This document shows, piece after piece, positions 36,513-44,525 of a stretch of 64,000 nucleotides of DNA (position 1 is the first letter of the stretch; each line of letters begins with the position of its first letter). The translations under genes were made by a program, and so were the position numbers. The stretch covers positions 92,441-156,440 of the forward strand of contig NZ_BMFU01000010.1 in NCBI RefSeq assembly GCF_014639235.1. The letters run 5' to 3'. This DNA comes from Paenibacillus silvae (GTDB lineage Bacteria; Bacillota; Bacilli; Paenibacillales; Paenibacillaceae). The notes under the pieces were generated by a model. That model searched no databases and was not told the DNA's origin. It saw only the letters and a list, made by a program, of their open reading frames with translations.

Positions 36513-37145
36513 CTATGTACCCAGCAGGCCGTAAAATTCAAAGCTTGCCGCCTCTGCCGCCAGAGCACGAGCGTCCATCTCCGGGAATCGGCTGTGCAGC
36601 TCCGCCGAGCCGAATAACCAGCGCGAGATCATACCTTCGATCATGCTTACCAGCAGCGCTGCTCGCAGCGGAACATTCATGTCTGCCGGCAGCATGCCTA
36701 GTTCAATCGCTCGCTCCATGTTGTGGCGGAACGCTGTTTCCACCGCATTGCGTGTTTCTTCAACCAGCTTCTGTACGGAGCTTTCGGTCACGATTCCCTT
36801 GAGCAGCAGCTCCATAAAGTACCGATTCTCCGCAGCAAAGGTGAACAGGTCAGTGAACAGCCTCTCCGACGCCTTCACCATATCCTCAACCGATCCGGCA
36901 TCCTTGCGATACCCTTGTCCGATCGACTCAAGCAATTCCTCCTTGCCTGTTACCAATATCTCAGAGGCAATTGCTTCCTTGCTCTTGAAATGCCAGTAAA
37001 ACGTTCCTTGAGCGACTCCGGCTTCACGAACGATATCGGAAATTTTCGTCTGATGATACCCTTGCGTTGCGAACCGTTCCATTGCTATGCGTATAATCTG
37101 GTCCCGACGCTCTTCTCCGGGCTCCAAACCGTTGATTTTCGTCAT
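36513..37145 (-). CDS. TetR/AcrR-family regulator
   Basis: 210 aa. The N-terminal helix-turn-helix (residues about 15-60) contains ERFATQGYHQTKISDIV and GVAQGTFYWHFKSKE. The C-terminal domain is helical and of the YfiR/TetR_C type. It is encoded alone and lies opposite uppP, whose start is 220 bp away. Targets are unknown; a palindrome-like sequence before its start suggests autoregulation. Confidence 0.92.
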   Translation of the reverse strand: MTKINGLEPGEERRDQIIRIAMERFATQGYHQTKISDIVREAGVAQGTFYWHFKSKEAIASEILVTGKEELLESIGQGYRKDAGSVEDMVKASERLFTDLFTFAAENRYFMELLLKGIVTESSVQKLVEETRNAVETAFRHNMERAIELGMLPADMNVPLRAALLVSMIEGMISRWLFGSAELHSRFPEMDARALAAEAASFEFYGLLGT

Positions 37146-37164
37146 ACCTGAATGTCCTCCCGAT

Positions 37165-37184
37165 TGATTAGTCAGTCAGTTAAT
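37165..37184. promoter_or_regulatory. Probable TetR operator
   Basis: TGATTAGTCAGTCAGTTAAT is an imperfect inverted repeat (ATTA-GTCAGTCAG-TTAAT) 20-39 bp before the TetR start. This is the typical place and style (TGACTGACTAAT) of TetR-family autoregulatory sites. Confidence 0.5.
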
Positions 37185-37366
37185 GTATATCCTATGGGAT
37201 AACTAGGGTTTTGTCAAGATCGTTTTAAAAAGCGGGTTACACGCATAGAGTTGAAGTAAAGGACAAATCTGAGCATAATAGAGGATAGTCTTGTTCGAAA
37301 GGACAGACATCGTCATAGCAGGACAGGCCATAGCGGCTGTCATCTGCAATTCAAGGAGGAAGAACA

Positions 37367-38179
37367 TTGGACTTTATATCATCCATTATTATGGGCATCA
37401 TCGAAGGTTTGACTGAGTTTTTGCCCGTGTCCTCAACCGGACACATGATTCTGACAGCTCATCTGCTGGGTCTATCAGAGGACAACGAGTCAGTCAAAAC
37501 GTTCGAGGTGGTTGTACAGCTTGGTGCTGTGCTGGCTGTTGTTGTACTGTACTGGAACAAATTCATTGATATGTTTCGCTTCACCGGGGGCAAAAGGCCG
37601 TATTCCCGCCGCCTCAATCTGGGACATATCATTCTGGCGATGGTTCCTGCTGTCGTCATCGGACTTGTGCTGCGGGACTGGATCAAGGCGCACCTGTTTG
37701 GTCCGGAAACCGTACTGTACAGCCTTGTGATTGGTGGTATATTGATGATCGTTGCTGAACGCTGGAGCCGTAAAAGCTCACGCATCACAACCCATGACGT
37801 TGACGATATTACCTACAAGCAAGCATTTGCCGTAGGTATGTTTCAGATTTTGGCGTTGTGGCCAGGCTTCTCCCGGTCCGGCTCCACGATATCAGGTGGT
37901 TTGTTTGCCGGCATCAGCCGGGTAGCTGCGGCAGAGTTCACCTTCCTTGTGTCCGTGCCAATTATGATTGGTGCTACAGGATATGACCTGTACAAAAGCA
38001 TCAATCATCTGAACAGCGATGACTTTGTTATCTTTGCCATCGGTTTTATTGCTGCGTTTATTGTGGCTATGCTGGCGATCAAGACGTTCCTCTCTATTTT
38101 GAAAAGATTGAGTCTGACGGTCTTCGCTATCTATCGCTTTGTACTGGCAGCGGTATTCTTCGTAATCCTGATGATGTAA
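37367..38179 (+). CDS. uppP: Undecaprenyl-diphosphatase (UppP/BacA)
   Basis: 270 aa with about eight membrane helices. The catalytic block EGLTEFLPVSSTGHMI (residues 13-28) and the second consensus PGFSRSGSTISGG (about 165-177) are intact. It recycles undecaprenyl pyrophosphate to the monophosphate carrier for cell-wall synthesis, and gives some bacitracin tolerance. The start is TTG (37367-37369) with AAGGAGGA 7 nt upstream. A strong terminator follows. Confidence 0.97.
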   Translation: MDFISSIIMGIIEGLTEFLPVSSTGHMILTAHLLGLSEDNESVKTFEVVVQLGAVLAVVVLYWNKFIDMFRFTGGKRPYSRRLNLGHIILAMVPAVVIGLVLRDWIKAHLFGPETVLYSLVIGGILMIVAERWSRKSSRITTHDVDDITYKQAFAVGMFQILALWPGFSRSGSTISGGLFAGISRVAAAEFTFLVSVPIMIGATGYDLYKSINHLNSDDFVIFAIGFIAAFIVAMLAIKTFLSILKRLSLTVFAIYRFVLAAVFFVILMM

Positions 38180-38210
38180 TTTGATATCAATCAGATCAGA
38201 TGTTTTAACC

Positions 38211-38258
38211 AAAATGGCGGCTCTGCCTTCCTCACAGGAAGGCAGAGCCGCCATTTTG
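38211..38258. terminator. Strong bidirectional terminator after uppP
   Basis: AAAATGGCGGCTCTGCCTTC and its reverse complement form a 20-bp stem with a tiny loop, flanked by A- and T-rich tails. It separates uppP from the convergent small gene. Confidence 0.93.
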
Positions 38259-38318
38259 ATATGATGCCATATGTAGATTAACCTGATAGATCATGCCATG
38301 TTCAGGATGTTCGACCCG

Positions 38319-38516
38319 TTATTCCCATGGATCAGCCTGAACACTTCTTAGCTTTTTACGCTCCTTCAATCTGCCCATCCAGCGATATCTGTTCTGTTTC
38401 TGTTCGTGTAACAATTGTTTGACACCAATCATTAGCAAACGGTATCTGCGTTCATCATTGTGGCTTAATTGATGCATTTCCTCTAAAATCTCTCTGCTCA
38501 TGACGTTCTTGTTCAC
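38319..38516 (-). CDS. Small basic hypothetical protein
   Basis: Up to 65 aa (GTG at 38516) or 60 aa (ATG at 38501). No SD is convincing, only GGAG before the GTG. It is helical and strongly basic in the C-terminal half (HEQKQNRYRWMGRLKERKKLR), with no membrane segment. The region just upstream is rich in GTTC/GAAC repeats. I do not recognise it; it could be a small regulatory or nucleic-acid-binding protein, or not be translated at all. Confidence 0.45.
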   Translation of the reverse strand: MNKNVMSREILEEMHQLSHNDERRYRLLMIGVKQLLHEQKQNRYRWMGRLKERKKLRSVQADPWE

Positions 38517-38579
38517 TCCAATATTCAGTTTGTTCTATAAGTATACAGAACGATACTGAACAAATTCTAAACAAGACGC

Positions 38580-39470
38580 TTATTCCGGTCGTGCAAACAA
38601 TTGTAATGCCGTTTCCACAAACAAACGTGAAGCCGGGGAGGCCTCCGAAAAGGAAGGTACAGCAAGCTCAACGGGGCGATAGGCTTTGGGCTCCGTTGGC
38701 AGAGCTCTGACACCAGGTGGAAGCCAGGATAACGAGATAGCAGGTAATATAGCTGTTCCCAGTCCCTGTTCAATCATATTAAGACATGTATTGACGTTAT
38801 GCACGACGAAGCCGATGCTCAGTTCTGCTTCTGCACGTGCAAACAGATCTACAATGGGCATCTCATAACCGCCGTTGCAGATAATCATCGACTGCCCGCT
38901 CAGCTTTTTCACATGCAGGATGTCCTGATCTGCAAACGTCTCATTCTCACGAAATACAGCAAGCATTTCTTCGTGATACAGCGGCATCGTTTCATAGTTT
39001 AGCTCTGCCGCCTCCTGCTCCGTTGCAATGATTAAAGCAACATCAATAACACGCGAGCTCAGCCACTGCTGAATCTCCATAATGTTGCCTTCATGCAGCT
39101 CAAACTCGATCTGCGGGTAACGATCTCGAATAGATCGGATAATTTTGGGCAGCAGATGGGCTGAGGACATCGGAAAAGAACCAATGCGAATCGTTCCGAT
39201 CTCCAGTCCCTTCTCAGCGGCAACAACCTGCTGCACCTTATCATACTGCTGTAAAATCCTGCGGAAAATGACCAGTATTCGCTGCCCCACGTCAGTCAGC
39301 ACAATACCGTTACGCCGATCACGAATGATCAGCGATACGTCCAGTTCATTCTCCAGAGCGGAGATAGCACGGCTGACCGCAGGCTGTGTCATATTCATCT
39401 CCTGGCCAGCTCGTGTGAAACTTCCCGTCTCGGCTATTTTAACAAACAGCTGCAATTGTGAATTATTCAT
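38580..39470 (-). CDS. LysR-family regulator
   Basis: 296 aa from ATG 39470. The N-terminal winged helix is MNNSQLQLFVKIAETGSFTR with MTQPAVSRAISALE; the effector domain follows (IRIGSFPMSS, LIIATEQEAAEL). The start rests on family alignment: AAGGAG stands 15 nt upstream, longer than normal. It is divergent from the EamA transporter gene, a common arrangement in which the regulator controls the transporter. Confidence 0.92.
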   Translation of the reverse strand: MNNSQLQLFVKIAETGSFTRAGQEMNMTQPAVSRAISALENELDVSLIIRDRRNGIVLTDVGQRILVIFRRILQQYDKVQQVVAAEKGLEIGTIRIGSFPMSSAHLLPKIIRSIRDRYPQIEFELHEGNIMEIQQWLSSRVIDVALIIATEQEAAELNYETMPLYHEEMLAVFRENETFADQDILHVKKLSGQSMIICNGGYEMPIVDLFARAEAELSIGFVVHNVNTCLNMIEQGLGTAILPAISLSWLPPGVRALPTEPKAYRPVELAVPSFSEASPASRLFVETALQLFARPE

Positions 39471-39670
39471 AACAGATTTGGTATGCTCCTTATAAATAAC
39501 ATGCATTTCAATTATTACGTTTGTTATTGTATCATGGAGAACACGGACGATCAACGACTGGCAGATACAGGGCCGAAGAAACATCCGAATCGGATAGATA
39601 CAGGTTAAGAGCTGTGCCGCTCTTGCGGGGCACACAGGCTTTTCCATATCACTTGAAGGAGAGATTATTT

Positions 39671-40561
39671 GTGACTTTATCACGTGCAAAAGCAGGCTGG
39701 ATCTTGGCTTTTCTGGTTCTCATGTGGGGAATCAACTGGCCTCTGACCAAATATGCTTTAAACTATACACCGCCCCTCCTCTTTGCAGGCATGCGGCTGC
39801 TGATTGCCGGGCTGGTCCTTGGCATTTATGCATTTCCGCGATACAAAACGCTTCAGATTCGGAAAACATGGTACATTTATGCCATCTCTGCAGTACTTAA
39901 TATTATTTTCTTCTATGGCTTTCAGACGCTCGGTCTGACGGAAGTGCCGGCAGGACTGTTTTCTTCCATCGTATTCTTGCAGCCTGTCCTGCTCGGCATT
40001 GGAGCGTGGCTGTGGCTGGGTGAGACAATGTATGCCATGAAAATCATCGGATTAGTGCTGGGCTTTACAGGTGTAGCAACGATCAGCATTGGGGGCATGA
40101 CTGGCAAAGTATCCCCCGAAGGTGTCATGCTGGGCTTGTTCAGTGCCATCAGCTGGACTGCAGGCACCATCTATATGAAGAAAACTTCAGCCAAGGTGGA
40201 CGGAATCTGGATGACAGCCATTCCGATTCTTATTGGCGGGGTGATTCTGACGTTAACGGGCACGGCAACAGAGAGCTGGAATGCGATACAATGGGTACTG
40301 CCTTTTGTGCTGGATATGCTGTTCATCTCTGTGTTTGTCATTGCTCTCGGCTGGCTTGCGTTCTTCAAACTTGTCAGTTCCGGGGAAGCCAGCAAGGTGG
40401 GCTCCTTCACATTTCTGATTCCGCTGATTGCTCTGCTGTGCAGTGTGCTGTTTCTTGGAGAGTCAATCACCGTCAACCTGATTGTCGGACTGATCATGAT
40501 TATTGCGAGTATTCTGCTCGTCAATCTCAAGTCCAAAGGAAGTAAAGTAGTTAAGCTGTAA
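39671..40561 (+). CDS. EamA/DMT-family transporter
   Basis: 296 aa from GTG 39671, with AAGGAGA about 8 nt upstream; upstream in-frame ATGs lack an SD. Ten membrane helices in two EamA repeats: the first has WGINWPLTKYALNYTPPLLF, the second SWTAGTIYMKK and FLIPLIALLCSVLFLGE. It probably exports an amino acid or related metabolite. It is divergent from the LysR gene, and the 200-bp spacer is the likely control region. A terminator at 40613 follows. Confidence 0.92.
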   Translation: MTLSRAKAGWILAFLVLMWGINWPLTKYALNYTPPLLFAGMRLLIAGLVLGIYAFPRYKTLQIRKTWYIYAISAVLNIIFFYGFQTLGLTEVPAGLFSSIVFLQPVLLGIGAWLWLGETMYAMKIIGLVLGFTGVATISIGGMTGKVSPEGVMLGLFSAISWTAGTIYMKKTSAKVDGIWMTAIPILIGGVILTLTGTATESWNAIQWVLPFVLDMLFISVFVIALGWLAFFKLVSSGEASKVGSFTFLIPLIALLCSVLFLGESITVNLIVGLIMIIASILLVNLKSKGSKVVKL

Positions 40562-40612
40562 CAGCAGTTAAGCAGTGTTAGTTTTACGGTGTCAGTTAAA
40601 CAGTTGAATTTT

Positions 40613-40649
40613 AAAACCCCTGCTCTGTCACAAGACAGGCAGGGGTTTT
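40613..40649. terminator. Bidirectional terminator between eamA and the thioredoxin-like gene
   Basis: AAAACCCCTGC-ctgt...-GGCAGGGGTTTT is a stable hairpin with A- and T-rich flanks. It serves the two convergent genes. Confidence 0.93.
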
Positions 40650-40668
40650 GGATATGCATGACGATTTT

Positions 40669-40995
40669 TTATACTTTGGACTCAAGTGTCTCCAGGTACT
40701 CGGAGATTTGAGCAGGCGTTTTGGCCCATTTGCTGTGCAGATGTGCCAGCTTTTTGCCGTTCTGGAACACGAGCAAACTTGGGATGCCGCGCACACCATT
40801 TTCGTCAGCAAACGGCTGGAATTGTTCTGCATCCAGTGCGTAGAAGGATTTATCCGTGTGTTGGTCAATGACATCTCCGATAAATCGGTCAAGGTTTTTG
40901 CAGTCCGGGCACCAGGTTGTATCAAATTTGATGACAGTCAAACCGTCGGAGTTGATCAGATCACGATATTGCTGTTCGCTTTGTATTCTTTCCAT
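40669..40995 (-). CDS. Thioredoxin-family protein (WCPDC active site)
   Basis: 108 aa, one thioredoxin domain. The active site is W28-C29-P30-D31-C32, differing from WCGPC of standard thioredoxins, as in the YdbP group. The cis-Pro lies in RGIPSLLVF. A cytoplasmic disulfide reductase or specialised reductant is likely. SD AAGGAGAG precedes the ATG. Confidence 0.93.
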   Translation of the reverse strand: MERIQSEQQYRDLINSDGLTVIKFDTTWCPDCKNLDRFIGDVIDQHTDKSFYALDAEQFQPFADENGVRGIPSLLVFQNGKKLAHLHSKWAKTPAQISEYLETLESKV

Positions 40996-41101
40996 TAGGG
41001 TTCTCTCCTTAGGGTAAATATTATTTGTTCAGGCTCACTCAAGCTGCTGCCTGGCTCTATTGTACCTCGATTAGTTACATTTGAAAATAGGTCTCCGTTC
41101 T

Positions 41102-42031
41102 TCAGCGATGCTGCGTGTACCGATTAGCAGGGTGATGCTCACGAATCATCTGGATCTCTGCTGCGGTAAGCGGTGCCGAAGCAGAAGCCGCAATGTTGTG
41201 CAGCAGCTGCTCTCTGGAGCTGGCACCCGGAACAACAGCTGCCACAGCCGGATGCGAGAGCGCATAACGAATGGCCGTCTGTGCCATGCTTCGGTTATCT
41301 GTGACCAGCCTAGCGAGTCCTTGGCGAATATGCTGCAGCTGCTCTGGCGTATAGTCCAGGTAACCCTTGTCCACCTTCGCCGCTCCCGAGTCAGCCAGTA
41401 CACCACTGGCTACCGGGCCACGAGCGATGACACTGATTTGATTTTGCTCCAGTAAAGGTAATACTTCCTCTTCTGCTCTGCGATCCGCCACGCTGTACTG
41501 ATTCATCACACTCACAATGGATGATTTCCCTACATATTCACGAATAACATTCGGACGGATGGAAGAGATGCCGTAATATCGGATAAGCCCCTCCTGCTTC
41601 AATTCCTCAAACGCTTCAATCGTCTCATCAATCGCATCGTCCAGCGTGCCTCCATGCAGCTGATACAGATCAATATAATCGGTTTGCAGCCGCTTTAGAC
41701 TTTCGTGAACAGCCTGCTTGATATAAGCCTTGGATGGGTCCCATGACCAGCCTTCCTTGCCAGGAATACGGCGATTGCCAACCTTGGTAGCCAGAATCAC
41801 CTGATCGCGTCGGCCTTTGATCGCTTGTCCCACAATTTCCTCGTTACGGCCTGCATCATATAAATCCGCTGTATCCAGAAGATTGACCCCACGATCCAGC
41901 GCTTCATGAATCAGCTCTACCGCCGGTTTCACTTCCGTTCCAAGCGACATACAGCCCAGTCCGATCTCACCCACCATCAAGTCGGATGTGCCCAAGCGAT
42001 TTTGTTTCATGGATGTGCTCTCTTTTTTCAT
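41102..42031 (-). CDS. Aldo/keto reductase
   Basis: 309 aa from ATG 42031 (SD GGAGGAG). TIM barrel with LGTSDLMVGEIGLGCMSLG near the start and the catalytic tetrad position D in LLDTADLYDAG and K in ILATKVG. The NADPH-binding tail includes ALSHPAVAAVVPGASSREQL. YghZ/IolS-like subgroup. It reduces an aldehyde or ketone in the cytoplasm; substrate unknown. Confidence 0.93.
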   Translation of the reverse strand: MKKESTSMKQNRLGTSDLMVGEIGLGCMSLGTEVKPAVELIHEALDRGVNLLDTADLYDAGRNEEIVGQAIKGRRDQVILATKVGNRRIPGKEGWSWDPSKAYIKQAVHESLKRLQTDYIDLYQLHGGTLDDAIDETIEAFEELKQEGLIRYYGISSIRPNVIREYVGKSSIVSVMNQYSVADRRAEEEVLPLLEQNQISVIARGPVASGVLADSGAAKVDKGYLDYTPEQLQHIRQGLARLVTDNRSMAQTAIRYALSHPAVAAVVPGASSREQLLHNIAASASAPLTAAEIQMIREHHPANRYTQHR

Positions 42032-42130
42032 AAGCGTCTCTCCTCCCCATACGTTCTGCAAGTATTCATTGTATCATTCTTCCTGGCAAAAATCGCATAT
42101 AAGCACAGTATGCCACAGCATATAAAGAAA

Positions 42131-42155
42131 AACCCGAAACAAGTTGTCCCGGGTT
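42131..42155 (-). terminator. Terminator of the small 62-aa protein gene
   Basis: On the minus strand AACCCGGGACAACTTGTTTCGGGTTTTTC. It lies 34 bp after the stop of 42189-42377. Confidence 0.8.
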
Positions 42156-42188
42156 CTGCTTCTGTTTGCTCCATTTCTTGTCCCTGCC

Positions 42189-42377
42189 TTACTCTCTCCA
42201 CTCCCGGTGCTGATTGTTAACCTCAACCCGAGGTCTGGCACTGCGGGCCGAGGATGACCCATTCTTTTTGACCATATTGGATACGGTACTGATTACTTTA
42301 TCCCGGGCCTGTTTATTTCTCATCAGATACGTTACGCCAGCTCCGATCGCCGTCATAAGCAATTTACGTTTTGACAT
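42189..42377 (-). CDS. Small basic protein, function unknown
   Basis: 62 aa from ATG 42377 with the strong SD AAGGAGGAG. N-terminal hydrophobic stretch (LLMTAIGAGVTYLM), then a Lys/Arg- and Ser-rich tail. It could be membrane-associated (YtxH-like in style, not clearly in family). The strong SD and a following terminator support a real gene. Confidence 0.75.
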   Translation of the reverse strand: MSKRKLLMTAIGAGVTYLMRNKQARDKVISTVSNMVKKNGSSSARSARPRVEVNNQHREWRE

Positions 42378-42522
42378 GCTGCTCTCCTCCTTGACCATTC
42401 GGATTCATGTACATCGTGTCTTGTTTGAGTTTTACCCGCTCTGGAGCAAACGAAACGATAAACCAGGCTGCCTTTGAAAATAAAATCGTCCCTTCTCTGC
42501 ATTGCATCATGCTCAGGCGTAT

Positions 42523-42597
42523 CTCTATAAGTTGAAATAAAGATTTTACACAATCCACTCCGTTCACGTGCAAATATATCGTTCAACTTATATAGAG
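42523..42597 (-). repeat. Extragenic repeat family, copy D (internally deleted, 75 bp)
   Basis: The ends CTCTATAAGTTGAA (42523-42536) and TTCAACTTATATAGAG (42582-42597) are inverted repeats. The sequence after the left end, GATTTTACACAATCCACTCCG, corresponds to the left part of copy C. The sequence after CTCCG (TTCACGTGCAAATATATC) corresponds to the right part of copy C after its second CTCCG. The interior is lost exactly between two CTCCG direct repeats. The rest of the 42378-42740 gap shows only a terminator. Confidence 0.85.
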
Positions 42598-42602
42598 TCA
42601 AA

Positions 42603-42638
42603 AAAGATGATTACCCAATAACTTCGGTAATCATCTTC
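42603..42638 (-). terminator. Terminator of the phosphoglycerate mutase gene
   Basis: On the minus strand AGATGATTACC-gaagttattg-GGTAATCATCTTTTTTG. It is about 105 bp after the stop and directly next to repeat copy D. Confidence 0.85.
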
Positions 42639-42740
42639 TGGAAACGCGTTTTTTTATTATGTTCAAAAGTAACACGTTATATCGCATCGCTTCATGAAGA
42701 TTATACCTACATAACGAAGCATAAGGAGCGATGCTCTCCC

Positions 42741-43484
42741 TTAATCTGACGGCGTGGCTACATGCTTCATCTCATCATGCTGATAGGTGGAGCCATCGGC
42801 CGTCAGGTAAAAATGACCTGTCGGGTGCAGCTCTTCGTTCAACTCATAGACCAGCGGAATGCCAGTCGGGATGTTGAGCGCCATCACGTCTGCTTCGGAC
42901 AATTGGTCCAGATGCATGACAAGTGAACGGAGCGTATTGCCATGCGCGGAGATCAGCACCCTTTTTCCCGAAGATACCATCGGTTTAATCTCTGCATTCC
43001 AATATTCCAGCACTCGCTTGGACGTATCCATCAGGTTCTCTGTTCGCGGAATGGTGCAGCCCAGGCGCTCGTACTTGTCCAGATCCCGGACATATCGCTC
43101 GTCGCTTTCTTCCAAAGCCGGTGGAGATACGTGAATGGAACGTCTCCATTCGTGAACCTGCTCTTCCCCGTATTTCGTGGCTGTTTCCTGTTTGTTCAGA
43201 CCCTGCAGCGCTCCATAGTGACGTTCATTCAGCTTCCACGTCTTCGTAATCGGAATCCACATCAGGTCCATCTCATCGAGTGCAATATTCAAGGTCCGAA
43301 TCGAACGTTTCAATACCGAGGCGTAGGCGCAGTCAAAATCAAACCCCTGCTCCCTCAGGATTTTGCCCGCCTTGCGCGCTTCTCCATATCCATCCTCGGT
43401 CAGATCCACATCCGTCCATCCGGTAAAGCGATTTTCCACGTTCCACATGCTCTGTCCATGACGAATCAACACGATTCTGTACAT
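42741..43484 (-). CDS. gpmA: 2,3-bisphosphoglycerate-dependent phosphoglycerate mutase
   Basis: 247 aa from ATG 43484 (SD AAGGGGA). Phosphohistidine motif LIRHGQSMWN with H9, catalytic Glu in KLNERHYGALQGLN and the second His in ISAHGNTLRSLV. The dPGM type interconverts 3- and 2-phosphoglycerate in glycolysis. Many Firmicutes use the iPGM type instead, so this may be an additional enzyme. It has its own terminator. Confidence 0.95.
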   Translation of the reverse strand: MYRIVLIRHGQSMWNVENRFTGWTDVDLTEDGYGEARKAGKILREQGFDFDCAYASVLKRSIRTLNIALDEMDLMWIPITKTWKLNERHYGALQGLNKQETATKYGEEQVHEWRRSIHVSPPALEESDERYVRDLDKYERLGCTIPRTENLMDTSKRVLEYWNAEIKPMVSSGKRVLISAHGNTLRSLVMHLDQLSEADVMALNIPTGIPLVYELNEELHPTGHFYLTADGSTYQHDEMKHVATPSD

Positions 43485-43559
43485 CACGTGAATCCCCTTT
43501 CCTGTGCGGAACTTTCGAAACATAATTCATCACAATAATTATTTATGACATGATAGCAA

Positions 43560-44114
43560 TTAATAATAGGGTGCCATCATCAGATAAACCACAACACCTG
43601 TGGAGCTTACATACAGCCAGATCGGCATGGTCCAGCGTGCGATTTTGCGATGCTTCTGCAGTTGGTTGGTCCAGCCCCATACCAGCGTGAACAGTGCCAA
43701 TGGTACGATCAGCGCAGCCAGTATGCTGTGTGTAATCAAAATGAAGAAATAGATGCTGCGAACGATGCCTTCGCCGCCAAACTTGGACGTTTCCGGGGAC
43801 AGATAGTGGAAGGTCAGATACGTCACCAGAAACAGCAGCGTGGTTGTAAAGGCTGCCAGAATAAAACGTTTGTGCAGCTTGACATTACGCTTGATAATCG
43901 CGATCAGCGCAGCCAGCAAAAAGATAAAGGTAAAGCTGTTAAATACGGCATTAAAGCGCGGAAGCACGGTAATGTCAAAGGCGAGCTCGCCTTTGTAACC
44001 GATGGATGGTGCGAAAAACAATAACAGGATAATAACGTTAGCAAGAATGGAGATGGTAATAATGATGCCTGCAAAATTTTTATTACTGGTCGGGGCCGTC
44101 TGATTGGATGGCAT
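43560..44114 (-). CDS. DUF420-family membrane protein
   Basis: 184 aa from ATG 44114 (SD AAGAGGGGA), five predicted membrane helices. The sequence LPRFNAVFNSFTFIFLL, KLHKRFILAAFTTTLLFLVTYL and the His-containing HYLSPETSKFGG segment are typical of DUF420 (YozB-like) proteins, often found near cytochrome oxidase assembly genes. Possible role: membrane factor of respiration. The adjacent genes give no further hint. Confidence 0.88.
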   Translation of the reverse strand: MPSNQTAPTSNKNFAGIIITISILANVIILLLFFAPSIGYKGELAFDITVLPRFNAVFNSFTFIFLLAALIAIIKRNVKLHKRFILAAFTTTLLFLVTYLTFHYLSPETSKFGGEGIVRSIYFFILITHSILAALIVPLALFTLVWGWTNQLQKHRKIARWTMPIWLYVSSTGVVVYLMMAPYY

Positions 44115-44301
44115 GTTCAGATCCCCTCTTTCCTTTTTAGCCAATGCAAAATCCTCCTCATATCCTAACTTTCTATGTTCTATATCATTATATCGCGGCG
44201 ATTCAGGGCTGTTAAGTGACAACACTCTGAACAAAAAAGGCTGTCCTTACGTAGAATTGCCCGTTTAAGGCGATTTTCATCCCACTTGGCCCAAGCACTA
44301 T

Positions 44302-44330
44302 TTTACCTAGAGCTCCAAATGTGTTATAAT
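44302..44330 (+). promoter_or_regulatory. Promoter of the antiporter leader
   Basis: TTTACC (44302-44307) and a consensus TATAAT (44325-44330) with 17-bp spacing. Transcription would start near 44337, giving a ~190-nt leader before the antiporter GTG. Confidence 0.65.
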
Positions 44331-44344
44331 TAATGTACTTAATC

Positions 44345-44450
44345 ACATACGCACGGATACGGAGGAGCCTGTCACCAAGGGCCCCTCTTTGTCTTTTTTA
44401 GGCATGGGACGGTAAAGGGTTATCGTTGTTCTATGCCTTTTTGTTTTGTT
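44345..44450 (+). promoter_or_regulatory. Structured leader with two tandem terminator-like hairpins
   Basis: First hairpin: GAGGAGCC (44362-44369) against GGCCCCTC (44380-44387), loop with TGTCACCAAG, then GTCTTTTTT. Second hairpin: GGCATGGGAC (44401-44410) against GTTCTATGCC (44428-44437), then TTTTTGTTTTG. Both precede the coding region, so transcription must be antiterminated to reach it. GGATACGGAGGAGCC in the first part resembles a segment of the ydaO (c-di-AMP) riboswitch, but the remaining conserved parts are not seen, so the class is unresolved. Confidence 0.55.
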
Positions 44451-44525
44451 AAAGGGTTAGACGGGGTTATTTTACCTTGGAAGGGTTATTCTAAGTATGC
44501 TGCGAACAGAGAGGAGAAACCGTCT

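Noticed and set aside
38517..38575. LexA-type SOS box before the small gene at 38319
   Set aside because: The GTTC and GAAC half-sites are in the wrong order (GTTC...GAAC) for a Gram-positive LexA site and the spacing differs.
42353..42601. Two minus-strand ORFs between the small protein and gpmA genes
   Set aside because: They overlap repeat copy D and the SD/start of 42189-42377, and lack an SD.
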